Source: Brevundimonas sp. (GTDB lineage: Bacteria; Pseudomonadota; Alphaproteobacteria; Caulobacterales; Caulobacteraceae). Taken from it: 64,000 nucleotides of DNA. The stretch is taken from positions 248,001 through 312,000 of the forward strand of contig NZ_JAHBYB010000002.1 in NCBI RefSeq assembly GCF_019636155.1, in the 5' to 3' direction. A program made the translations under genes and the position numbers. Shown here piece by piece: positions 17,019 to 24,109 of the stretch (position 1 is the stretch's first letter; every line of letters starts with the position of its first letter). The notes under the pieces were generated by a model that searched no databases, was not told the DNA's origin, and saw only the letters and a program-made list of their open reading frames with translations.

Positions 17019-17132
17019 GCGCTTATCCCCGATCTCGCCCCGCCCAAATCGCCCTTGCGCCAGATTCGCGGCCGCGCGGCCTTCCGTCCGCGCCACGGCG
17101 CCGCTATCAACGCGCGAGCAGCAGGATCGCCA

Positions 17133-17612
17133 ATGGCCCAGGAAAAGCCCCCCGTCGACGAGATGCACTATGAGCAGCTCGCCCAGGATGCGCTGCGGGG
17201 CGTGATCCGCGCGGCGCTTGAGCGCGCGGCCAGTCCGTCCGGCATTCCCGGCGCCCACCATTTCTACATCACCTTCAAGACCCGCGCGGCGGGCGTTTCA
17301 CTGCCGCCCGACATCATGGCCAAATACCCGGACGAGATGACGGTGGTGCTGCAGCATCAGTTCTGGGACCTGTCGGTCGAGCCCGAGCTGTTTTCGGTGA
17401 TGCTGAAGTTCGGCGGCCTGCCGAAGGTGCTGGTGGTGCCCTACAAGGCCGTGACGCGTTTCTATGACCCCAGCGTGCAGTTCCTGCTGCCGTTCGAGCC
17501 GCCCGAGATCGTCGAGGACGAACCCGAGCCGCCGACGCCCGAACCCGAACCCGCCCCGTCGGGATCGGAGGGCCCCAAGGTCGTCTCCCTGGATCAGTTC
17601 CGCAAGAAATAG
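17133..17612 (+). CDS. sspB: ClpXP adaptor SspB (alpha type)
   Basis: The 159-residue adaptor binds ssrA-tagged proteins and tethers them to ClpX. Signatures are HFYITFKT, LPPDIMAKYPDEMTVVLQHQFWDL and FGGLPKVLVVPYKAVTRFYDPSV. An acidic Pro-rich linker (EPEPPTPEPEPAPS) leads to the C-terminal ClpX-docking motif VVSLDQFRKK. The ATG at 17133 is chosen because upstream in-frame codons overlap the region just after ssrA. Adjacency to the tmRNA gene puts tag and adaptor at one locus. Confidence 0.95.
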   Translation: MAQEKPPVDEMHYEQLAQDALRGVIRAALERAASPSGIPGAHHFYITFKTRAAGVSLPPDIMAKYPDEMTVVLQHQFWDLSVEPELFSVMLKFGGLPKVLVVPYKAVTRFYDPSVQFLLPFEPPEIVEDEPEPPTPEPEPAPSGSEGPKVVSLDQFRKK

Positions 17613-17678
17613 GCGCGAAACCCGCTTGACGACCGCGCCTTGAAGCGAGAACATTTGGCGAACATCATGGAGGGTGAA

Positions 17679-18083
17679 ATGCTGACCGGAGGCTGTCACT
17701 GCGGGGCCGTGCGCTATGAGATGCCGGCCGAGGTCGCGCACCACGCCCTGTGCCATTGCACGGATTGCCGCAAGACCAGTGGGGCGCCGGCCGTGGCCTG
17801 GGCCCTGGCCCCCACGGATCAGGTGAAGATCACCGGCAAGACCCAGGCCTATGCCTCGTCCGAACATGCGCAGCGGCATTTCTGCGCGGCCTGCGGGACC
17901 GGCCTCTTCTACACCAACGCGGTCATCTTTCCCGGCATGATCGACGTGCAGAGCGCCACCCTGGACGATCCCGACGCCATTCCCCTGCAGGGGCAGATCC
18001 AGACGGCGGAACGGATCGGCTGGATGGGCGAACTGGATCGGCTGCCGTCGTTCGAGCGCTATCCGGGACCGCCCGCCGACTGA
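17679..18083 (+). CDS. GFA-family zinc protein (glutathione-dependent formaldehyde-activating-like)
   Basis: The 134-residue protein has the Cys pattern of the family: GGCHCGAVRY, CHCTDCRKTSG, and FCAACGTGLFY, which bind two zincs. The family name comes from one enzyme that joins glutathione and formaldehyde; most members are uncharacterised. GGAGGG four bases before the ATG at 17679 favours that start over two upstream in-frame candidates. Its 3' end overlaps the oppositely oriented RusA-like gene by 25 bases. Confidence 0.85.
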   Translation: MLTGGCHCGAVRYEMPAEVAHHALCHCTDCRKTSGAPAVAWALAPTDQVKITGKTQAYASSEHAQRHFCAACGTGLFYTNAVIFPGMIDVQSATLDDPDAIPLQGQIQTAERIGWMGELDRLPSFERYPGPPAD

Positions 18084-18442
18084 CGCGGGAAGGCGCGCAG
18101 GGTGATGCGTTCGCGTTCGCCCTCGCGCCGTTCGACCAGCAGGCGCGCCACCTGGGCGTCGTCGTGGAACAGATAGCCCTTGATGGCGTCCAGCAGGGCC
18201 TTGGCCAGGTTGTCCAGGTCCATCCAGGGCGGATCGCCGACATGCTCCATCACGATCTCGACCGTGAAGTCGCCCCAGGACGGACGCGCGCCGCGCCATT
18301 CCTTGCGCATGAATTCATAGACCAGGGGCTTGTAGTATTTGGCCTGGGTGGTCAGGCCGTCGATGGCGATCTCGACCGCATCGCCGATCTCGCGCGCCCG
18401 GACCTTGCCCGTCCCGACCCAGCCGTCGTTCAAGCCGCGCAC
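18059..18442 (-). CDS. RusA-like endodeoxyribonuclease family protein
   Basis: The 127-residue protein carries the RusA metal-binding pattern: DLDNLAKALLDAIKG followed by HDDAQV, matching D.DN..K...D.......DD.Q. RusA resolves Holliday junctions and is normally phage-encoded. Here it stands with housekeeping genes and no phage genes. It overlaps the cyclophilin stop by 13 bases at its start and the GFA gene at its end. The family is clear from the motif; junction resolution by this protein is inferred. Confidence 0.75.
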   Translation of the reverse strand: MRGLNDGWVGTGKVRAREIGDAVEIAIDGLTTQAKYYKPLVYEFMRKEWRGARPSWGDFTVEIVMEHVGDPPWMDLDNLAKALLDAIKGYLFHDDAQVARLLVERREGERERITLRAFPRQSAGGPG

Positions 18443-19065
18443 CGCGCCGGCATGTCACCGACCAGACGCGCCGAAAGGATGCGGATCGGCGGGGTCAGCT
18501 GCTCCTCCCCATCGGCCGGCGACATCTGGATGCGCCGCGCCACGTCCAGGCCCTGGGTCAGGCGGCCGAAGGCGGCGAAACCCTGGCCGTCGGGATTGCG
18601 CCCGCCGCCGAAATCCAGGCTGGGCGTGTCCTGGGTGACGATGAAGAAGCTGGAGGTCGCGCTGTCCGGCCCATCGCGCGCCATGGAAATGACGCCCGCC
18701 TGATGGCTGAGGCCTGTGTCGCGCGTCCGCTCCAGCCGGATCGGCGGGCGGCGGTCGTCGTCGGACCCTTGCGGCGTCGCGGCCTGGATCACGTCGATGG
18801 GGTTGGGATTGGCGGTGTTGGTCGCGCGCACCACGGTGCGGAAAAAGGCCCCGCCGTCATAGTCGCCCGCCGCGACATAGCTCAGGAAGTTGCACACGCT
18901 GACCGGCGCCCGGTCCAGGGCCAGTTCGACGACCATGGTCCCGGCGTCAGTCTCGATCCGCACCGACGGTGCCGCGTCCTGCCGGGCCATCGCCGCAGAA
19001 CCGGCCAGCGTCATGATTGCACTGAGAGCCAGCAGCGCCGCCGTCCGACCCGTCGCCATGCTCAT
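18430..19065 (-). CDS. Exported cyclophilin-type peptidyl-prolyl isomerase
   Basis: The 211-residue protein has a Sec signal peptide (residues 1-27, ending SAAMARQ), so it acts in the periplasm. The cyclophilin domain shows [34 protein letters not shown] and SSFFIVTQD, with Phe and Gln active-site residues. The usual FG.V..G block appears as [12 protein letters not shown]. It is divergent from fumC, and the start is ATG 19065 with a second in-frame ATG two codons on. Confidence 0.88.
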   Translation of the reverse strand: MSMATGRTAALLALSAIMTLAGSAAMARQDAAPSVRIETDAGTMVVELALDRAPVSVCNFLSYVAAGDYDGGAFFRTVVRATNTANPNPIDVIQAATPQGSDDDRRPPIRLERTRDTGLSHQAGVISMARDGPDSATSSFFIVTQDTPSLDFGGGRNPDGQGFAAFGRLTQGLDVARRIQMSPADGEEQLTPPIRILSARLVGDMPARCAA

Positions 19066-19148
19066 GTCCCCGACCTCCGCCTTGTTCCCGCGCCTTGCCG
19101 TGCTACACCGCCGCGCATCCTCCCGCCACGTCTAAAGAGCCGCTCCGC

Positions 19149-20540
19149 ATGACCGCGCACCGCACCGAAACCGACACCTTCGGCCCCATCGAGGTCGCCG
19201 CCGACCGTTACTGGGGCGCGCAGGCGCAGCGCTCGCTGGGCAATTTCAGGATCGGCTGGGAGAAACAGCCCCTACCGATCGTGCGGGCGCTGGGGATCGT
19301 CAAGCGCGCGGCGGCCGAGACCAACATGGCGCTGGGCAAGCTGGACCCCGCCATCGGCGACACCATCGTCAAGGCGGCGAACGAGGTGATCGAGGGCAAG
19401 CTGAACGACCACTTCCCGCTGGTGGTCTGGCAGACCGGATCGGGCACCCAGTCGAACATGAACGCCAACGAGGTGATCTCGAACCGGGCGATAGAGATGC
19501 TGGGCGGCGAAATGGGGTCCAAGAAGCCGGTCCACCCCAACGACCACGTCAACATGAGCCAGTCGTCCAACGACACCTATCCCACGGCCATGCACGTCGC
19601 CTGCGCCGAACAGGTGGTGCGCGACCTGATCCCGGCGCTGCAGCACCTGTACGCCGCGCTGAAGGCCAAGTCCGAAGCCTGGGGCCACATCATCAAGATC
19701 GGCCGCACCCACACCCAGGACGCCACGCCCCTGACCCTGGGCCAGGAGTTCGGCGGCTATGCCCAACAGGTCGCCAACGGCATCGAGCGGATCGAACAGA
19801 CCCTGCCCAAACTGATGGAACTGGCCCAGGGCGGCACCGCCGTCGGCACCGGCCTGAACGCGCCCGTCGGTTTCGCCGAACAGGTGGCCGAACGCATCGC
19901 CGCCATCACCGGCCTGCCCTTCACCACGGCGCCGAACAAGTTCGAGGCCCTGGCCGCCCACGACGCCATGGTGTTCAGCCACGGGGCCATCAACACGGTG
20001 GCCGCGTCGCTGTTCAAGATCGCCAACGACATCCGCTTCCTGGGGTCCGGTCCCCGTTCGGGCCTGGGCGAACTGGCCCTGCCCGAGAACGAGCCGGGCA
20101 GCAGCATCATGCCGGGCAAGGTCAATCCGACCCAGTGCGAGGCCCTGACCCAGGTCTGCGTCCAGGTGTTCGGCAACCACGCCGCCGTGACCTTCGGCGG
20201 GTCGCAGGGGCATTTCGAGCTGAACGTCTTCAACCCGGTGATGGCCTACAACTTCCTGCAGTCGGTGCGCCTGATGGCCGATGCGGCGATCAGCTTCACC
20301 GACAACTGCGTGGTCGGGATCGAGCCGCGCGAGGACAACATCAAGCGCGGGCTGGACAACTCCCTGATGCTGGTCACCGCCCTGAACGGCAGGCTGGGCT
20401 ATGACGCCTGCGCCAAGATCGCCAAGACGGCGCACAAGAACGGCACCACCCTGCGCGAGGAAGCGGTGGGCGGCGGCTATCTGACCAACGCCGAGTTCGA
20501 CGAGGCGGTGCGGCCCGAGAAGATGATCTCGCCGGGCTGA
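19149..20540 (+). CDS. fumC: Class II fumarate hydratase
   Basis: The 463-residue, cluster-free fumarase interconverts fumarate and malate in the TCA cycle. The superfamily signature [11 protein letters not shown] lies near residue 318, and the catalytic His is in [15 protein letters not shown]. Other conserved segments are [25 protein letters not shown] and [11 protein letters not shown]. The ATG at 19149 gives the standard N-terminus, ending the frame before a strong terminator. Being Fe-S-independent, it needs nothing from the suf operon in this window. Confidence 0.97.
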   Translation: MTAHRTETDTFGPIEVAADRYWGAQAQRSLGNFRIGWEKQPLPIVRALGIVKRAAAETNMALGKLDPAIGDTIVKAANEVIEGKLNDHFPLVVWQTGSGTQSNMNANEVISNRAIEMLGGEMGSKKPVHPNDHVNMSQSSNDTYPTAMHVACAEQVVRDLIPALQHLYAALKAKSEAWGHIIKIGRTHTQDATPLTLGQEFGGYAQQVANGIERIEQTLPKLMELAQGGTAVGTGLNAPVGFAEQVAERIAAITGLPFTTAPNKFEALAAHDAMVFSHGAINTVAASLFKIANDIRFLGSGPRSGLGELALPENEPGSSIMPGKVNPTQCEALTQVCVQVFGNHAAVTFGGSQGHFELNVFNPVMAYNFLQSVRLMADAAISFTDNCVVGIEPREDNIKRGLDNSLMLVTALNGRLGYDACAKIAKTAHKNGTTLREEAVGGGYLTNAEFDEAVRPEKMISPG

Positions 20541-20561
20541 GGATCGAGGCCGGACAAGCGA

Positions 20562-20586
20562 AAGGCCCCGCCGATGGCGGGGCCTT
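20562..20586 (+). terminator. Terminator between fumC and the DUF2171 gene
   Basis: A perfect 11-bp stem AAGGCCCCGCC / GGCGGGGCCTT encloses a three-base GAT loop and lies between converging genes, so it can serve both. The T-run is short (TTCT) on the fumC side and absent on the other (GC precedes). Confidence 0.75.
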
Positions 20587-20604
20587 CTGCATTTCGGGGC
20601 CGGA

Positions 20605-20838
20605 TCAGTGCTTCTCGGTCCAGCGCGCCTTGGCGTCGTCCTTGGTGATGTTCAGATGGACGTGTTCGTCGACATGATCGACCCAGCTGACGGGGATCAT
20701 GTGGTGTCTGAAGCCGGCGCCGAGGTCCAGCTTGGCCAGTTCGATCTGGTCGCCCTTCACATGATCCACGCGGCCGACGTGGCCGCCGTCAGAGCCCACG
20801 ACTTCCTGGTGTTCCTTGATGGTCGAGACGTCTAGCAT
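20605..20838 (-). CDS. DUF2171 (PRC-barrel-like) small protein
   Basis: The 77-residue protein starts MLDVSTIKEHQEVVGSDG and has the family pattern HVGRVDHVKGDQIELAK and HHMIPVSWVDHVDEHVHL. This resembles PRC-barrel proteins, which form small beta-barrels in assembly or stress roles. The function is unknown. It is convergent with fumC and divergent from the DUF4169 gene. Confidence 0.85.
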   Translation of the reverse strand: MLDVSTIKEHQEVVGSDGGHVGRVDHVKGDQIELAKLDLGAGFRHHMIPVSWVDHVDEHVHLNITKDDAKARWTEKH

Positions 20839-20906
20839 CGGTGTTCCTTTCCTGTGTCGAGCCGGTGGAACGCCTTGGGGGCCGCCGGGTTTCGGATGAG
20901 GACGCC

Positions 20907-21095
20907 ATGGCCGAGATCATCAATCTGAACCGCGCCCGCAAGGCCCGCGACAAGGCGGAAAAGACGGCCCGCGCCGCCGCCAACCGGGCCGCCCACGGCC
21001 GGACCAAGGCCGAACGCCAGGGGACCGAGGCCGAGCAAGCGCGCGCCGACTCGTTGCTGGACGGCCACCGACGCGAGACGGAGGAGAAGGAATGA
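20907..21095 (+). CDS. DUF4169 family small basic protein
   Basis: The 62-residue, highly charged, Arg/Lys/Ala-rich helical protein has the family start MAEIINLNRARKARDK. The ATG at 20907 is chosen because the upstream in-frame codons are outside the family and overlap the divergent promoter region. Its stop overlaps the next start as ATGA. Function is unknown. Confidence 0.8.
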   Translation: MAEIINLNRARKARDKAEKTARAAANRAAHGRTKAERQGTEAEQARADSLLDGHRRETEEKE

Positions 21096-21265
21096 GCGGC
21101 TTCAACCCCGGCACGCGCACCGGCCTGATCGCCCTTCTGGCCGCGCGGCGGATCAAGGCCGAGAAACTGCGCCGCGAAAAGGCCGCCCACGCCCGGACGA
21201 AGGAAGAGGTCCTTCAGGCGCGCAAGGCCAAGGCGGAAACCAAGCGATCCGGCTGGTTCCGCTAG
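21092..21265 (+). CDS. Small basic hypothetical protein
   Basis: The 57-residue frame starts MSGFNPGTRTGLIALLAARR and is otherwise Lys/Arg/Ala-rich, ending SGWFR. The ATG overlaps the DUF4169 stop (ATGA) and GAGGAGAAGG lies just before it, so it is probably translated. A short hydrophobic stretch (GLIALLAA) is followed by a helical charged tail, which could tie it to the membrane. Its TAG shares the CTAG palindrome with the converging EamA gene. I do not recognise the family. Confidence 0.6.
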   Translation: MSGFNPGTRTGLIALLAARRIKAEKLRREKAAHARTKEEVLQARKAKAETKRSGWFR

Positions 21266-22224
21266 GCGGCGGAGACCCGCGGCGCGCGGATCAGCAGCAC
21301 CTGGCCGGCCAGCACCAGGGCCAGACCGGCCAGGGCGCCCAGGCCGAAGCGGGCGTCCTCGAACAGAACCGAGACCAGCATGGCGATCGGCGGCGTCATG
21401 GCCGAGATATAGCTGGCCAGGGCATAGCCCCTCAGCCGGGCGATGGTGAAATAGAGGCCGAAGGCGACCACCGACCCCAGGATCGACAGATAGGCCAGGG
21501 ACAGCAGATAGGCCGGCGTCGTCTCGATGCGCCATTCGGTCCCCGCGACCAAGCCATAGAGGACCAGGAAACCCGTGCCATAGGCCATGGCCCAGGCGGT
21601 CTGGGGCAGGACGGGCGCGCCGGCCTGCTGGCCGCGCCAGGCGAACAGATTGCCGATGGCCGCCCCGGCGACGCCGACCAGGGCGAAGACCAGGCCGACC
21701 ATGGCGTCCGAATCCATGTCGGCGCGCATCAGCTCGGAGCCGAACAGCACCGCCACCCCGCCCATGCCCAGCAGGGCGCCCAGCCAGGCGGCGCGGGCCG
21801 CCTTCTGGCCCAGGACAAGGCGGAAAGCGATCAAGTTGACGAAGGCCAGGCCGGCGAACAGCACCGCCACCACCGCCGAGTTGACCCGTTCTTCCGCCCA
21901 ATAGACGCAGGCGTAGTCGATGGTGAAGGTGAACAGCCCCTGCCCCATCGCCGCCAGATGCGCCGCGCGCGGCAGGCGCAGGGATCGGCCGGTCAGCAGG
22001 CACGCCGCCATCATCACCGCCGCCGCCAGGCCGAACCGCCAGGTGATGGAGGCGATCGGATCGACACGCCCAAGCTGCAGGGTGATGGCGTACCAGGTCG
22101 TGCCCCAGATCAGGGCGCAGGCGGCCACCCCCGCCCCCGCCAGCACGGTCGGCGACCGCCAGAAGCGCCGGACGGGCGGTTCCATTTCGCGGATGTCGGG
22201 CGGCGGATTGTCGGCAGGCGGCAC
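21262..22224 (-). CDS. EamA-family (DMT superfamily) transporter
   Basis: The 320-residue inner-membrane protein has about ten hydrophobic segments in two EamA repeats. The first begins ALIWGTTWYAITLQLG and the second includes ILGSVVAFGLYFTIARLRG. The N-terminal 25 residues are cytosolic and Pro-rich. Family members export amino acids, nucleotides or drugs; the substrate here cannot be told. It stands alone, facing the small basic genes. Confidence 0.85.
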   Translation of the reverse strand: MPPADNPPPDIREMEPPVRRFWRSPTVLAGAGVAACALIWGTTWYAITLQLGRVDPIASITWRFGLAAAVMMAACLLTGRSLRLPRAAHLAAMGQGLFTFTIDYACVYWAEERVNSAVVAVLFAGLAFVNLIAFRLVLGQKAARAAWLGALLGMGGVAVLFGSELMRADMDSDAMVGLVFALVGVAGAAIGNLFAWRGQQAGAPVLPQTAWAMAYGTGFLVLYGLVAGTEWRIETTPAYLLSLAYLSILGSVVAFGLYFTIARLRGYALASYISAMTPPIAMLVSVLFEDARFGLGALAGLALVLAGQVLLIRAPRVSAA

Positions 22225-22353
22225 GGGCGCGACTCATGCGAAACGAAACGGGAACTTCCGTTAGCATCCGAGGCGCATCCACGTCGCCTCAAACCTTGCT
22301 GCGGTATGTGACCGGCGCGATCTCTGTTAGGTTCGAACGAACAGGAGACGCCG

Positions 22354-22764
22354 ATGCGCCCTTTGCTGCCCGCCATCCTCGTGGCCTTCATGGCCCCCGC
22401 CTGCGCCTCCGCGCCCGCGCCGGTTGCTGGGACGACGACGGTCGAGGTGACCGCCGCCTATCGCGAGCGGATCCTGCTGCCGCCCGGCCATGTGCTGATC
22501 GTGCGGATCGAGGATGTCAGCCTGGCCGACGCCCCCGCCACGACCCTGGCCGAGATGCGCGTGGCGCTGGACGGCCGCGCCCCGCCCTATCCGGTGACGT
22601 TCAGCATTCCGGCCGGGGCGATCGATCCGCGCCATGACTATGCGGCGCGGGCCGAGATCCGCGACGCGACGGGCGCCCTGAGGTTCACCACCGACACGCG
22701 CCATTCGGTGCTGACGCGCGGCGCCGGCCTGCGCGCCGACATCGTCATGGTCGGCGTGGGCTGA
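22354..22764 (+). CDS. YbaY/YscW-type lipoprotein
   Basis: The 136-residue protein has a signal and lipobox (MAPAC, Cys17), then a single immunoglobulin-like domain: VEVTAAYRERILLPPGHVLIVRIEDVSLADAPA, with family motif SLADAPA. It should sit in the outer membrane facing the periplasm. Related proteins act as pilotins for type III secretin in other bacteria, but no secretin is seen here. The RHH gene follows four bases after the stop. Confidence 0.85.
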   Translation: MRPLLPAILVAFMAPACASAPAPVAGTTTVEVTAAYRERILLPPGHVLIVRIEDVSLADAPATTLAEMRVALDGRAPPYPVTFSIPAGAIDPRHDYAARAEIRDATGALRFTTDTRHSVLTRGAGLRADIVMVGVG

Positions 22765-22768
22765 CGGC

Positions 22769-22987
22769 TTGTCGGCCCTGGTCAAACGTTCGGTGCTGCT
22801 GGCCGGCCACGCCACCTCGGTGGCGCTGGAGCCGGAATTCTGGGCCGTGCTGGACCGGATCGCGGCCGAGCGCGGCCTGACCAAGGCGGGCCTGCTGAAG
22901 ATGATCGACGCCGAGCGCGGCCGCCGTCCCCTGGCCTCGGCCTGTCGGGTTCTGGCGCTGGAATGGAGCGCGCGCGGGCGTGATTGA
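22769..22987 (+). CDS. Ribbon-helix-helix domain protein
   Basis: From the TTG at 22769 it has 72 residues: KRSVLLAGHATSVALEPEFWAVLDRIAAERG forms the strand and helix, and TKAGLLKMIDAER the second helix of an RHH_4 domain. Such proteins are usually DNA-binding. It is probably co-transcribed with the YbaY-like gene, four bases away. Its target is unknown. Confidence 0.75.
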   Translation: MSALVKRSVLLAGHATSVALEPEFWAVLDRIAAERGLTKAGLLKMIDAERGRRPLASACRVLALEWSARGRD

Positions 22988-23038
22988 CAGCCGCGTCCGG
23001 CGGGCGCTTGCTGGCGTTTTCGCACCCAGGAGCGCGCC

Positions 23039-23752
23039 ATGGCCGACAGCCGACTGATCCCCGCCCTCGTCTTCGGCGGACTTCTAGCCGTCGGCCTGAT
23101 CGGCGGGGGCGCCCTGGTCGGTCAGGGGATCGTGAATCTGCGGGCCGGCGACCGCACCGTCACCGTGCGCGGCCTGTCGGAGCGGGAGGTGAAGGCCGAT
23201 CTGGCGGTCCTGCCGGTGCGCTTCACGGCGTCGGGCGAGGTGCTGTCGGACGTCCAGGCGCGGATCGACGCCGACCTGGCCACGGTGCGGAGCTTCCTGA
23301 CGGCCCAGGGCTATCCGGCGAGCGCGGTCGATCTGGGCCGGCTTGAGGTCGCGGACACCCGAAGCCGCGAATACGGCAACCAGCAGGGCCCCCGCTTCAT
23401 CCTGGCCCAGACGGTGATCGTGCGAACCAATGATGTGGCTCGGGTCCAGGCCACCACCCGCGCCCTGAACGACCTGGTGCGGCAGGGGGTGGTGCTGCAG
23501 GACTTCCAGGGTCCGTCCTATATCTTCACCAAGCTGAACGCCGTGCGTCCGGCCATGATCGCCGAGGCCACCGCCGCCGCCCGCACCGGGGCCGAGCAGT
23601 TCGCCAAGGATTCCGGCAATCCCCTGGGTCCGATCCGTCAGGCGACCCAGGGCTCGTTCGAAATCCTGCCGCGCGACGGCGACGGCGGCGAGGCGGCCTC
23701 GGTCGACAAGAAGGTCCGCGTCGTGGCCACCATCACCTATCGTCTCAGGTGA
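23039..23752 (+). CDS. SIMPL-domain (DUF541) exported protein
   Basis: The 237-residue protein has an N-terminal membrane anchor or signal (LVFGGLLAVGLIGGGALVGQG) followed by a SIMPL/DUF541 domain. This carries TVTVRGLSEREVKADLAVLPVRF and a C-terminal KKVRVVATITYRL. Relatives such as BP26 form periplasmic channel-like oligomers, and others assist stress resistance. The gene's 3' end overlaps the converging small membrane-protein gene by 8 bases. Confidence 0.88.
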   Translation: MADSRLIPALVFGGLLAVGLIGGGALVGQGIVNLRAGDRTVTVRGLSEREVKADLAVLPVRFTASGEVLSDVQARIDADLATVRSFLTAQGYPASAVDLGRLEVADTRSREYGNQQGPRFILAQTVIVRTNDVARVQATTRALNDLVRQGVVLQDFQGPSYIFTKLNAVRPAMIAEATAAARTGAEQFAKDSGNPLGPIRQATQGSFEILPRDGDGGEAASVDKKVRVVATITYRLR

Positions 23753-23969
23753 CCGGCGGCGTCGGGGTCGGAACGGTCGGCGGCTCGACCGGCGGCAGGG
23801 TCGGCGCCTGCATCTCGGGAACATTGACGTCGATATCGACCTTGCGCGTCTCGCTGGGCGCGCGGGCGAAGACGAAATAGGCGACGATCGCCAGAACCAC
23901 GACCACCCCGCCCAGGATGAAGCCAAGGGCGGCGTTGCCGCCGCCGGATCGATTTGTGTTCTCGGCCAT
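23745..23969 (-). CDS. Small single-pass membrane protein
   Basis: The 74-residue frame begins MAENTNRSGGGNAALGFILG. One membrane segment (about residues 14-34, VVVVLAIVAYFVFARA) and a Pro/Val/Thr-rich tail follow. The N-terminus is short and hydrophilic, so the tail is probably periplasmic. The start at 23969 is used because upstream in-frame codons overlap the helicase promoter region. Function is unknown. Confidence 0.65.
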   Translation of the reverse strand: MAENTNRSGGGNAALGFILGGVVVVLAIVAYFVFARAPSETRKVDIDVNVPEMQAPTLPPVEPPTVPTPTPPVT

Positions 23970-24109
23970 GATCAGCGCCTCTTCCGATTGACGATGGCAG
24001 GGGAACGAGGCGCGGGCGAACCCGGTTCCGCAAAACGCACCGCGACGGACGCTGACAGCGGCGCCTGTGCCCCCTATGTTCTCGTTTTGCCGAGTCTGAC
24101 GAACCGCCC

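Noticed and set aside
22354-22764. Type III secretion pilotin
   Set aside because: The YscW/YbaY fold fits, but no type III secretion genes are present, so only the lipoprotein family is reported.
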